Shown here: piece by piece, positions 45,398 through 54,382 of the stretch | Numbering within the stretch: position 1 is the stretch's first letter | Layout: every line of letters starts with the position of its first letter | Source: Polaromonas sp. | Lineage (GTDB): Bacteria; Pseudomonadota; Gammaproteobacteria; Burkholderiales; Burkholderiaceae_C | Reading direction: 5' to 3' | Assembly: GCF_012927455.1 (NCBI RefSeq) | Contig: NZ_JABBPE010000008.1 | Coordinates: 1 to 64,000, forward strand | DNA length: 64,000 bases | Position numbers and translations under genes: made by a program | The notes under the pieces: model-generated | What the model was told of the DNA's origin: nothing | Database searches by the model: none | The model's input: only the letters and a program-made list of their open reading frames with translations

Positions 45398-45670
45398 ATG
45401 AACCACGACCATTCCCGGCACGACTCCGGGCCGAAAGGCTTCTGGGGCTCTCGCTATTCGATCGGCTTAATCGTTTTGGGCGCCATTGCCGCTTACTTTC
45501 TGCTCAGCGAGCACCGCGCCCACTTCTTTGGCGCGCTGCCCTTCCTGCTGCTGCTGGCTTGCCCGCTGATACACGTCTTCATGCACCACGGACATGGCGG
45601 ACACGGTGGTCAGCAACGCCCGGATACGTCCACGCCGCCGCAGCCACCCAAGACCGGAGAGCAGCCATGA
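45398..45670 (+). CDS. DUF2933 small membrane protein
   Basis: A 90-residue protein with a His-rich start (MNHDHSRHDSGPKGFWGSRY), two transmembrane helices (SIGLIVLGAIAAYFLLSEHR and FGALPFLLLLACPLIHVFMH) and a His/Gly-rich end. It matches DUF2933, small proteins often found in copper and silver gene clusters; their role is unknown. ATG 45398 has CTGGAGAA upstream. Its stop overlaps the next ATG. Confidence 0.88.
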   Translation: MNHDHSRHDSGPKGFWGSRYSIGLIVLGAIAAYFLLSEHRAHFFGALPFLLLLACPLIHVFMHHGHGGHGGQQRPDTSTPPQPPKTGEQP

Positions 45671-46314
45671 ACGATACCCCCGCCTACGGCCTGTGGATGT
45701 TGGTCGTCTTCAATTCGGCCATTTTTCTGATGTTCGCGTTCAGTTTCTTCAAACCGCAGACGGCTCGCGACTGGCGAACCTTCGGCGCCTTCGCGGCCTT
45801 CATCGTCGCGCTGTTCGTCGAGATGTACGGCTTTCCGCTGTCCATCTACCTGTTGTCGGGCTGGCTGCAGACCAAGTACCCGAACCTAGACCTGCTGTCT
45901 CACAACAGCGGTCACCTGTGGTCGACGCTGCTTGGCGAAAAAGGCGACCCACACTTCGGAGCGCTGCACATCGCCAGCTATGTCTTCCTGGGCTTCGGCT
46001 TCTACCTGCTGTCCAGCGCCTGGAATGTGCTGTACCACGCACAGCGCGGCAAAAGCCTGGCCATGACAGGCCCCTATGCGCGAATTCGCCATCCGCAGTA
46101 CGTGGCCTTCGTGCTGATATTGCTTGGATTTTTGCTGCAGTGGCCGACGTTGCTGACCCTGCTGATGTTCCCGATCCTGTTGCTGATGTACGGGCGGCTG
46201 GCCATCACGGAAGAGGCGAATATGCGCAAGCAGTTCGGTGCGCAATTCGATGCCTATGCGGCGCGCACGCCACGCTTCGTACCGTCACTGCGCAACGAGG
46301 CCTCGTCCACCTGA
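45667..46314 (+). CDS. ICMT-like membrane methyltransferase
   Basis: The 215-residue protein has four to five transmembrane helices and the C-terminal isoprenylcysteine-carboxyl-methyltransferase signature: TGPYARIRHPQYVAFVLILL, then EEANMRKQFGAQFDAYAART. This motif binds SAM at the membrane. Bacterial members do not modify prenylated proteins in any established way; several occur beside metal-resistance genes with DUF2933, as here. Translation is coupled to DUF2933 (ATGA). The methyl acceptor is unknown. Confidence 0.85.
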   Translation: MNDTPAYGLWMLVVFNSAIFLMFAFSFFKPQTARDWRTFGAFAAFIVALFVEMYGFPLSIYLLSGWLQTKYPNLDLLSHNSGHLWSTLLGEKGDPHFGALHIASYVFLGFGFYLLSSAWNVLYHAQRGKSLAMTGPYARIRHPQYVAFVLILLGFLLQWPTLLTLLMFPILLLMYGRLAITEEANMRKQFGAQFDAYAARTPRFVPSLRNEASST

Positions 46315-46408
46315 TGTAGTGCGGCTCGCCGACGGCGCGTTGCCGCGACAAGCCTGTACCGCGCAAAGAACTACGGACCGGCACCTGTCCCCCCAAACGA
46401 GATCAAGC

Positions 46409-46888
46409 ATGTCAGCAAACAAGCCCATAGCTACGATTACGGCGTCAACGAAGATAGGGACGGGGCTTCGACCCTACTCAGCAACGCTTCTGGCGCTCGG
46501 CGGCATCATCCTCATGATCCTCGGGCTGTACTTCGTCTTCCTGCGCCCCCCCTTGCTGCCCGAAGATCCGCGTTTCATGGGGACTACGCTGGAGGAGGTT
46601 CAGGCGAGCGCGCCGGGTCTGCAAATCTGGCTTCGCCGCGTATTCTGGGTGATGGGCGGCTACATGTTCACCACCGGCCTGTTGACCTGCTACGTGGCCG
46701 TCACTTCCTTTCGCGCCCGGGTTCGGGGCGTTCCAGTCGTGGTGGCGCTCTCTGGCTTGACCTCCATCGGGTTGATGGCGATGGTGAACTTCATCATCGC
46801 CTCGGATTTCAAGTGGCTGCTTCTGTCCTTCGTCCTCCCCTGGGCACTGGCGCTGGCACTCTATTGGATCGAAGGGAGTGACTCATGA
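46409..46888 (+). CDS. Four-helix membrane protein, unknown
   Basis: From ATG 46409 the protein is 159 residues. Hydrophobic segments lie near residues 25-47 (TLLALGGIILMILGLYFVFL), 78-100, 110-132 and 136-153. I recognise no family. It follows the ICMT gene by 94 bases and ends by overlapping a tiny open frame. Its position between methyltransferase and P-type ATPase suggests a part in the same envelope or metal response, which is inference only. A longer frame from 46238 overlaps the ICMT gene and is unlikely. Confidence 0.7.
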   Translation: MSANKPIATITASTKIGTGLRPYSATLLALGGIILMILGLYFVFLRPPLLPEDPRFMGTTLEEVQASAPGLQIWLRRVFWVMGGYMFTTGLLTCYVAVTSFRARVRGVPVVVALSGLTSIGLMAMVNFIIASDFKWLLLSFVLPWALALALYWIEGSDS

Positions 46889-47046
46889 AGCGAGAACCTC
46901 TACCCCCAGCCAGCCATGATTCTCGACTGATCTGCAGTGCTTGTGTCGGCCAAGTGCAGCGCACTGCAGAAAATAGAAAGCGCCGACGATTTTCAAGTGT
47001 CGTTGTGCCCAGACATCGCGTTCGGGTTCACGCCCCGATGACATAG
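46885..47046 (+). CDS. Possible 53-residue basic peptide
   Basis: The frame starts in an ATGA overlap with the preceding stop and encodes [20 protein letters not shown] followed by an Arg-rich tail. The CSAC pair is notable, but there is no homology I recognise. Coupling to the upstream gene is the only support. It may be non-coding. Confidence 0.3.
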   Translation: MKREPLPPASHDSRLICSACVGQVQRTAENRKRRRFSSVVVPRHRVRVHAPMT

Positions 47047-47092
47047 CCGCCAAACAGCTGGCGCGTTAAAACTCACATTTCAAGGAACAAGC

Positions 47093-49555
47093 ATGAAAAC
47101 AAGCACCGTCGAAGTCGGCGAACTGGTCTCTACCCTGAGCGCGGCCGGCGTGACTCGTCAACTCGCCACGCTGCCGGGCGTGCACCACGCCGATGTGAAC
47201 TATGTCGCCGGCAGCGCCACCGTGCATTACGACGAAGCGCAGACCTCGCTGCAGGCAATCCGGCAGCGCGTCATCGATTGCGGCTACCACTGCCGCGGTG
47301 AACTCGTTCCCGCCCATGTCTGCGATCCCATGGACCGGAAGATAACTGGGGCTGCGCACACCGGCCATGCGGCACATGCAGCGCACGGCGGCCAGAAAGG
47401 TGGGGCTAAAACCACGGCACCGGGGCACGATGCCCACGCGGATCACGGGAAACCCAACACACAGAGGGAAAACGGCGACGCGTCCGCCCAGCCAATGAGC
47501 GACATGATGCACGACATGGGCCATGGACCCGGCATGTCGATGCAGGGCATGGCCAACGACATGCGCAAGCGCTTCTTCGTGGCGGTGCTGTTCGCGATTC
47601 CCGTCTTCCTGTACTCGCCAATGGGCAGCATGTTCGGCGACTTCGCGGTTCCGTTCGGCCTCGATCGCAAGCTGTTCCTCTTCCTTGTCGCGACCGGTGC
47701 CATTGCCTATCCGGGCTGGCCCTTCTTCATTGCCGCCTGGCGCGCTGCGCGCAACAAGGTGGCCAACATGGCGACCCTGGTGGCGCTCTCGGTAGGCACC
47801 GGCTACGTCTTCAGCGTGGGCGCCACCTTCTTTTACGAGGGCGAGGTGTTCTACGAGGCGGCAGCTGTCCTGCTGGTCTTCATCCTGCTCGGGCATTGGC
47901 TGGAGATGCGCGCGCGCGCCGGTGCCTCAGACGCCATCCGCGCCTTGATGGACCTGGCTCCGCCCATGGCCACCGTGCTGCGCGGCGGCGTCGAAACCAA
48001 GGTGCCGACCGCGGAGGTGCTAGCCGGCGAGACGGTCATCATCAAGCCGGGCGACAAGATACCGGTCGACGGCGAGATCATCGAAGGCGGCTCGCAGGTC
48101 GACGAGTCCATGCTGACGGGGGAATCGATGCCGGTTAAAAAGATCGTCGGAGATTCCGTCATCGGCGCCACCATCAATAAGAGCGGCAGCTTTCGCTACA
48201 AGGCTACCAAGGTCGGTGCGGACACGGCACTGGCCCAAATCGTCAAGCTGGTCCAGGAAGCCCAGAACTCCAAGGCGCCGGGTCAGTTGCTGGCCGACCA
48301 GGCCTCGCAATGGCTGGTGCTGGCCGCCATCGCCATCGGTCTGCTGACCTTCGCCGTCTGGTTCTGGGTCATGGGCCAACCGCTGCTGTTTGCGCTGACG
48401 CTGACGATCACGGTGTTCGTGATAGCCTGCCCCGACGCGCTCGGGCTGGCCACGCCAATGGCGATCATGGTCGGCACCGGACTGGGGGCCATGAACGGCA
48501 TCCTGTTCAAGAACGCGGCTGCACTGGAGAACGCCACCAAGCTCACGGTCATCGTCTTCGACAAGACCGGCACGCTGACGCTGGGCCAGCCCGATGTGGT
48601 CGAGATGGTCGCCGCGCCCGGCGTGACCGAGGCACAACTACTCGCCACTGCGGCAGGCGTCGAGAAGTTCTCCGAGCATCCGCTGGCGCTGGCGGTGCTC
48701 AAGCGGGCTGGCAGCACGCTGACCGAAGTCGCAACGGAATTTACCAACATCGATGGCCAGGGTGCCCGCGCCACGATAGGCGGCGAAGTGGTACTGCTGG
48801 GCAATCTCAAGCTGATGCAGTCCGAAAACGTCGCTCTGGAGACGCTGGCCGCAGAGGCCACCAGGCTCCAGGCTGGCGGCCGCACCGTAGTGCATGTCGC
48901 CCGCGCCGGCAAGCTCATCGGCCTGATCGCCATCGCCGATGCGGTGCGGCCGACCTCCAAGGCAACGATTGCCAAGCTGCAGGAGCGCGGCGTGAAGGTG
49001 GCGATGATCACCGGCGACAACCAGGCGACGGCCGAGCGCATCGGCAAGGAACTCGGCATCGACATCGTGCTGGCCGACGTGCTGCCGGGGCAGAAGGCGT
49101 CCAAGATCAAGGAGTTGCAGGCCCAGGGCCACAAGGTCGGCATGGTCGGCGACGGCATCAACGACGCGCCGGCCCTGACCCAGGCCGATGTCGGCTTTGC
49201 GATCGGCGCCGGCACCGACGTGGCGATGGAAAGCGCGCAGGTCATTTTGATGAAGAGCGACCCGTACGACGTGGTCGGCGCCATCGAGCTGTCGCGCGCC
49301 ACCCTGCGCAAGATGCACCAGAACCTGTGGTGGGCGGTCGGCTACAACGTGATCGCCTTCCCGCTGGCGGCTGGCGTCTTCTACCCCTTCACGCTGTCGC
49401 CAGAGATCGCGGCGCTTTCGATGTCGGGCAGCTCGGCCGTGGTGGCCATCAACGCGTTGCTGCTCAAGCGCACCAAGCTCGCTGGCATCAAGAGTGCACG
49501 GCCGAAAACTGCAGCGTCAGCCGACGCACCGGTTTCCCCGGAAGTGTCGGCCTGA
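47093..49555 (+). CDS. Heavy-metal (copper-type) P1B ATPase
   Basis: An 820-residue pump. The N-terminus (1-70) folds like a metal-binding HMA domain but lacks CxxC. A His/Met-rich linker ([27 protein letters not shown]) follows, then eight TM helices. The metal-site triplet is C446-P-D448 rather than CPC or CPH. Catalytic parts are complete: TGES, phosphorylated Asp490 in DKTGTLT, SEHPLA and [20 protein letters not shown]. It should export Cu(I)/Ag(I) or a similar ion; the unusual triplet leaves the ion uncertain. It closes the metal cluster. Confidence 0.9.
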   Translation: MKTSTVEVGELVSTLSAAGVTRQLATLPGVHHADVNYVAGSATVHYDEAQTSLQAIRQRVIDCGYHCRGELVPAHVCDPMDRKITGAAHTGHAAHAAHGGQKGGAKTTAPGHDAHADHGKPNTQRENGDASAQPMSDMMHDMGHGPGMSMQGMANDMRKRFFVAVLFAIPVFLYSPMGSMFGDFAVPFGLDRKLFLFLVATGAIAYPGWPFFIAAWRAARNKVANMATLVALSVGTGYVFSVGATFFYEGEVFYEAAAVLLVFILLGHWLEMRARAGASDAIRALMDLAPPMATVLRGGVETKVPTAEVLAGETVIIKPGDKIPVDGEIIEGGSQVDESMLTGESMPVKKIVGDSVIGATINKSGSFRYKATKVGADTALAQIVKLVQEAQNSKAPGQLLADQASQWLVLAAIAIGLLTFAVWFWVMGQPLLFALTLTITVFVIACPDALGLATPMAIMVGTGLGAMNGILFKNAAALENATKLTVIVFDKTGTLTLGQPDVVEMVAAPGVTEAQLLATAAGVEKFSEHPLALAVLKRAGSTLTEVATEFTNIDGQGARATIGGEVVLLGNLKLMQSENVALETLAAEATRLQAGGRTVVHVARAGKLIGLIAIADAVRPTSKATIAKLQERGVKVAMITGDNQATAERIGKELGIDIVLADVLPGQKASKIKELQAQGHKVGMVGDGINDAPALTQADVGFAIGAGTDVAMESAQVILMKSDPYDVVGAIELSRATLRKMHQNLWWAVGYNVIAFPLAAGVFYPFTLSPEIAALSMSGSSAVVAINALLLKRTKLAGIKSARPKTAASADAPVSPEVSA

Positions 49556-49598
49556 GCGAAGCAACATCTTTGTGGCAAATTAAGGATAAGCAATAAGT

Positions 49599-51449
49599 AT
49601 GGCAAGCAAACACCTTAGGACGCAGCCCGAAGGGACTGCCACCATAGCACCTCAATCATCGCCCGTGACTGCAACGAAGGCTGCTAGCGTCGCGCCCGTC
49701 GCGCCCGTCGCGCCCGTCGAGCAAAAGGCGGACACAACGCTCGATATCGATGCGGCCTGGAGCGACGCGTGGCGGTATTACGTTGACTCTGTACAGCGCA
49801 GCGTGCTCTTTCTCGACGTGTTGCGCGAACGGGGCGACATCATGCTGGCGCACGAAAGAGCTGGTCAGCCGCCCTTGCTAGACTTCGATCACGAACTGGT
49901 GCTTGACGCGCGTACGTTTGACAATCCCGCCAACTACGCGCTGCTGCGCATCACGCGTTGCGGCCCCACGCACGCGAGCGACTTCGAACGGCAAGACCTG
50001 CGGCCGATACTGGTCATTGACCCGCGTGCCGGCCACGGCCCCGGCATAGGCGGCTTCAAGCACGACTCGGAAGTGGGTGTCGCCCTGCATCTGGGCCACC
50101 CGACCTATTTTGCGAGCTTCCTCCCCGAACCCTGCCCCGGCCAGACGCTCACCGACGTGATCCATGCGCTGCGTGCCTTCGTAAAAGAAATCGCGCGCCG
50201 CCACTGCGGCTTGGCGCCAGTGCTGTACGGCAATTGCCAGGGCGGTTGGGCCGTGGCGCTGCTGGCTGCCGACTGCGAGGGCCTGGACGGCCCAGCCGTG
50301 CTTAACGGCTCCCCGCTGTCTTACTGGGCGGGTGCCGAGGACGTGAACCCGATGCGTCTGGCCGGCGGCTTGCTGGGCGGCGAGTGGCTCACCCACTTCA
50401 TCGCGGATCTTGGTGGCGGGCGGCTCGACGGGGCCTGGCTGGTGCAAAACTTCGAGGGCCTGAATCCGGCCAACACCTGGTGGCAGAAAAACTACAACCT
50501 GTACGCGAACGTTGATACAGAGAGCGAACGCTTCCTCGAATTCGAGCGCTGGTGGTCGAGCTACTTCTTTCTCAGCCGTGAAGAGATCCTCACCACCGTT
50601 GAGAACCTGTTTATTGGCAACCGGCTCGAGCGAGGCCAGATCCAGCTCGACCCTTGCGTGATGGCGTCGCAGCCAGCCTGCATCGTCGACCTGAAGCACA
50701 TCCGCAATCCGTTGGTGATTTTCGCCTCCAGCGGCGACAACATCACACCACCGCACCAGGCGCTGGCCTGGCTGCCGGCGATCTACCCCAACACCGAAGC
50801 CCTGAAAGCCGCCGGCCAGCGCATCGTCTACCTGCTGAACCCGCATGTAGGGCACCTAGGTATTTTCGTGTCAGCCACCGTTGCTCAGCACGAGCACCGC
50901 GCCATCCTGGAAAACGTCGAGGGCTTCAAGGATCTGGCGCCCGGTCTGTATGAGATGAAGATCGGCGAGCCGGTAGAAGGCCATCCGGTGCGCGGGGCGG
51001 GCAAACGAGCTGGCCGCGACACGGTGTCCGCGCGGCACAAGGTCTGGTTCGAAGACCGAGGCATTGAGAACTTGCAGTACAACTACCCGCGCAAGGCCTT
51101 CGAAAAAGTGGCGGCGGTATCCGAATGGAACGAGTTGGTGTATCGCACTTGGGTCAGCCCGTGGATCACGTGGAGCGCCAACCCGGTGTCGGCATTCATG
51201 CAGAAGTGGGGGCACCCGATGCGCCTGCAGCGCTACCTGTTTTCGCCGCAGATCACGCCTGCGATGGCCTCGGTGACGCTTGCCGCAGCATGGGCCCGGG
51301 AGAACCGGCAGCCTGCAGCCGAAGACAACCCGTGGCGGTTGCGCGAAAAGGCTGCAGGCAACTCGATTGTCGGGTCGCTCGAGCAATGGCGCGTGCAGCG
51401 CGACGCTGCCGAGGAGCATATGTTCACGATGTTGTATGGACAGTCATGA
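49599..51449 (+). CDS. DUF3141 alpha/beta-hydrolase-like protein
   Basis: The 616-residue protein resembles poly(3-hydroxyalkanoate) synthase-like DUF3141 proteins. A low-complexity N-terminus (VAPVAPVAPV) precedes WRYYVDSVQRSVLFLDVLRE. The nucleophile elbow is YGNCQGGWA with Cys213, as in PHA synthases, which use a cysteine in place of serine. A later FASSGDNITPPHQAL segment holds the expected acid and GHLGIF the histidine. Its reaction is unknown. It lies 43 bases after the ATPase gene and may share its transcript. It is intact. Confidence 0.88.
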   Translation: MASKHLRTQPEGTATIAPQSSPVTATKAASVAPVAPVAPVEQKADTTLDIDAAWSDAWRYYVDSVQRSVLFLDVLRERGDIMLAHERAGQPPLLDFDHELVLDARTFDNPANYALLRITRCGPTHASDFERQDLRPILVIDPRAGHGPGIGGFKHDSEVGVALHLGHPTYFASFLPEPCPGQTLTDVIHALRAFVKEIARRHCGLAPVLYGNCQGGWAVALLAADCEGLDGPAVLNGSPLSYWAGAEDVNPMRLAGGLLGGEWLTHFIADLGGGRLDGAWLVQNFEGLNPANTWWQKNYNLYANVDTESERFLEFERWWSSYFFLSREEILTTVENLFIGNRLERGQIQLDPCVMASQPACIVDLKHIRNPLVIFASSGDNITPPHQALAWLPAIYPNTEALKAAGQRIVYLLNPHVGHLGIFVSATVAQHEHRAILENVEGFKDLAPGLYEMKIGEPVEGHPVRGAGKRAGRDTVSARHKVWFEDRGIENLQYNYPRKAFEKVAAVSEWNELVYRTWVSPWITWSANPVSAFMQKWGHPMRLQRYLFSPQITPAMASVTLAAAWARENRQPAAEDNPWRLREKAAGNSIVGSLEQWRVQRDAAEEHMFTMLYGQS

Positions 51450-51531
51450 ACGCGCGCACCACGATCAACGCTATTCAATGGGCGTCAGTGAGTCGGCCGG
51501 TTCGCGCCCGCAAGTGCGAGCGGGAGGCGTG

Positions 51532-52815
51532 ATGTCGACCGCGCCGGCCATCCCGGTTGGCATACCCGCACCGCCAGCCCTTCGCCCGATGCAGCTGGCA
51601 TTTCTCGCCGCTGCCGTGTTTATCGTGTCGGTCGGCTACGGCGGGCTACTGCCCGTGCTACCTGCCTGGCTGGCGCTGCAAATACCGCAAGCGGATGCTG
51701 CGGAGGTGGCGCGGCATGTAGGCTTTTTAAGTGGCGCCTACGCGGCCGGTGTACTGGTAGGCGCTCCGCTCTGGGGAATGGTCTCCGACCGCGTGGGACG
51801 CCCCAAGATACTCATGGCGGGCATGGTCGGCTATGTCGCGAGCATGTTGCTGCTGCTCGTGCCGGCGATGGATAGCCTGTCGGCCATCTATGCGCTGCGC
51901 GCTGCGGCCGGGCTGTGCGTGGCAGCTGTGGTGCCGGTCGTGTCGGCGCTCGTGGCGGAGCACACGCCGCAGGCGCTGAGGGCGCGGCGCTTTGCCTGGT
52001 TGAGCGCGGCCTCGCTGGTCGGCTTTTTTTTTGGGCCGGCGCTGAACGCGCTGGCTGAACGCGCTGGCTGACGGCCTGGCCGGATGGCTAGACAATGGTG
52101 GTGCCAGGCACCCCAGTCAGCGAGCATTGTCATCGTGCTATCTGCCGCGTTAGCGGCCGTTATCATGCCAGGCCTCGCCCGAACACTGCCGATACGCCAG
52201 GCGCAGCTACCCGATTCCGACGTCGCAACGACCGGGCAGCAGGGCATGTCCGCCCTGCTTTGGCTCAGCGGCGTGGTTATGTTTGTGCTGTCCGGTTTTG
52301 AGCTCGGCATCGTGTTGCAAGGGCAGCAGCACGCCAACCTCACGACCCAGCAGATCGCGCTGATGTTCGTAGAATGCAGCCTGGTGATGCTGGTGATCAA
52401 CGCCGTGCTGTTCTTCACGTCGCTGCTCGACAAGGTGCCTGCGCGCGTCGTGATTGCGTTCGGGCTGTTGATCGGCATGGCAGGTTTGGCGGTCATGGCG
52501 CTGCACCGCACCGACAGCTGGATGTATCTGGGCGTCAGCCTGACATCGGCGGGAACGGGGCTGGTCCTGCCGGTCATTACTTTTCTTGCGGCCGGGGCTG
52601 CGCACCAGAAGCTGGGCGCCACGATGGGCGGACTCGCGGCGGCGGCCGGCTTTGGGCAGACGCTAGGTTCGGCGGCCGGTGGCTGGCTGTTCGGATCGCT
52701 CGCTCAGCGCAGCTTCGGCTGGCTCGCCCTGCCTCTGGTCATCACGCTGTTCATGCTGCTGGCGCGACCCCGATGGTGCGCCCGACAGCCGGCGCGCGGT
52801 GGCAACGGCGCGTGA
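51532..52815 (+). pseudogene. MFS transporter gene, broken in the middle
   Basis: ATG 51532 (GGGAGG upstream) starts an MFS protein: VLVGAPLWGMVSDRVGRPKI is the loop 2-3 signature, followed by TM3-6. Two tandem copies of GCTGAACGCGCTG (52041-52053, 52054-52066) then disrupt the frame, which ends at TGA 52069-52071. The C-terminal half (VIVLSAALAAVIMPG to LPLVITLFMLLARPRW, six helices) reads on from 52084. The two halves are in the same frame with a stop between, so the 13-bp duplication (one mod three) must be balanced by a second small indel nearby. About 427 codons in all. Confidence 0.75.
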
Positions 52816-53018
52816 GCGGCCTAGGGGTAGGTAATTGCGATAAATTACCAGGCAAGCCGATTGTTTTACGACCAGGAAATTGTTTCGTCCACGGTCAACG
52901 GCTTCGATGGTCGATACGACACCGATGGCCAAGATGGGACTCATTGACCACGGCGTGATGGACAGAAAAATCGCCTTGTACGTCGAGGACTGTTGCCTAT
53001 TACTCGGGAAAACCTGAC

Positions 53019-53572
53019 ATGAAAAATCAGACATTGCTGCCAAAGCACTTCGAAACCCTAGTTGCGGTCAACGCGCCCCCAACAGAGATTTTCGAATTTC
53101 TCGACGACCATCGTCGGCTGTCTGCCCATATGACTAAGCCCTCCTGGATGATGGTGGGATCTCCCATGACCATTGGCATGCACGAGAAGCAAGGTCGTAC
53201 GGTCGGCTCAAAGATTACCCTCAGCGGCAGCATATTGGGTCTGTCACTCGAAGTCGAAGTGTTGGTTACCAAATATGACTATCCCTACTCCAAAACATGG
53301 AAAATCGGCGGTTCGCCGCATGTACGCGACAGGGGTCCCCATCGCATGGGCTTTTGCTGTCTCCCCGGCAAGACGGGTCGCAACTGCGCGTCCTTATCGA
53401 CTATGCGCCACCCAGCGAAGGCGCTTCCCGCCTGCTGGGCCGCCTGTTCTGCAAGTCGTACGCACGGTGATGTACCGGCCGCATGGCGCGCGACGCCACG
53501 ATGCACTTTCATAAGAGACGGGGCCATTCGCGAGGCATTCGCTTCTTCGAACCAGCCATGATCCGCAGGTAA
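53019..53572 (+). pseudogene. SRPBCC-family gene, frameshifted
   Basis: The frame opens MKNQTLLPKHFETLVAVNAP and follows the SRPBCC (polyketide-cyclase/START-like) N-terminal pattern to TWKIGGSPHV. Then it shifts, probably in TTTT near 53353. Family-like sequence reappears in another frame from about 53378: SQLRVLIDYAPPSEGASRLL and GRLFCKSYAR, where a TGA replaces an expected Trp, then CTGRMARDATMHF. At least two indels and one nonsense change are needed. The longest uninterrupted frame (to 53561) ends in unrelated residues. Confidence 0.65.
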
Positions 53573-53612
53573 CCAGGTCTTCAACCAACGCGACGCCGTT
53601 CACATCCACATC

Positions 53613-54269
53613 ATGTGTTTCTCCGCAACTGCAAGTTTTGTAGCCGGTACAGTTCTGGTTGTACTGGGAGTGGCGACCTTGCGCGCGACACGGCGACGGG
53701 CGGAGATCCCGTTCGCGGCTATCCCGCTGCTGTTCGGACTCCAGCAGCTTGTTGAGGGCACTTTGTGGTTGTCATTTAGCTTCGACGCCCCGCAACTCAA
53801 CGTAGCGATGACGTACCTGTTTTCAATGTTCTCGCATGTGCTATGGCCGATGTTCGTGCCGTTCTCGATCGGTTTGCTTGAAGCCGTACCATGGCGTCGC
53901 AAGGCGATCTGGGGATTCCAGGGGATCGGGCTTCTCGTTGGCCTGTACCTGCTCTACATGATCATCGAATTTCCCGTGGCCTCGGTGGCAGCAGCGAACA
54001 TCGTGTACGTCTCGCCCCATTTCTACAAGATCCCGGTGATGCTGCTCTACCTGGCCGCGACATGCATCGGCTGCTTCTTTTCGAGTATCGTCACGATCAG
54101 GTTCTTCGGGGTGTTCGCGCTTTTCCTGTTCGGGATCGCCTATGGGTTTTTTGCCGTCGCGCTGTTCTCCGTTTGGTGCTTCTTTGCCGCTGTATTGAGT
54201 TCCATCATCTACATTCACTTCAGGTTCAGCCGAACGTGGCCTGCACGTCGACTCAACGGGGCCATATGA
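53613..54269 (+). CDS. DUF6629 membrane protein
   Basis: A 218-residue protein with seven transmembrane helices, starting MCFSATASFVAGTVLVVLGV. The MCFSATASF opening and the later PLLFGLQQLVEGTLWLSF pattern are typical of DUF6629. No function is known. It seems intact, between a pseudogene and a convergent acyl-CoA synthetase gene. Bases 54270-54382 downstream show nothing. Confidence 0.82.
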   Translation: MCFSATASFVAGTVLVVLGVATLRATRRRAEIPFAAIPLLFGLQQLVEGTLWLSFSFDAPQLNVAMTYLFSMFSHVLWPMFVPFSIGLLEAVPWRRKAIWGFQGIGLLVGLYLLYMIIEFPVASVAAANIVYVSPHFYKIPVMLLYLAATCIGCFFSSIVTIRFFGVFALFLFGIAYGFFAVALFSVWCFFAAVLSSIIYIHFRFSRTWPARRLNGAI

Positions 54270-54382
54270 CATAGCTGCTGCAACCAACGACCCATTCGGC
54301 CTTGAAGGGTGCCGCCAAGAGCGGGTTTTCCAATGGGCCCGATGAACGGGGCCGAGCTCTCTGGCGGAAGAAATGCGCGTGG

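Noticed and set aside
51532..52815. Programmed frameshift or readthrough in the MFS gene
   Set aside because: The 13-bp tandem duplication is a simple mutation, and no slippery sequence or stem is present at the stop, so decay is the simpler reading.
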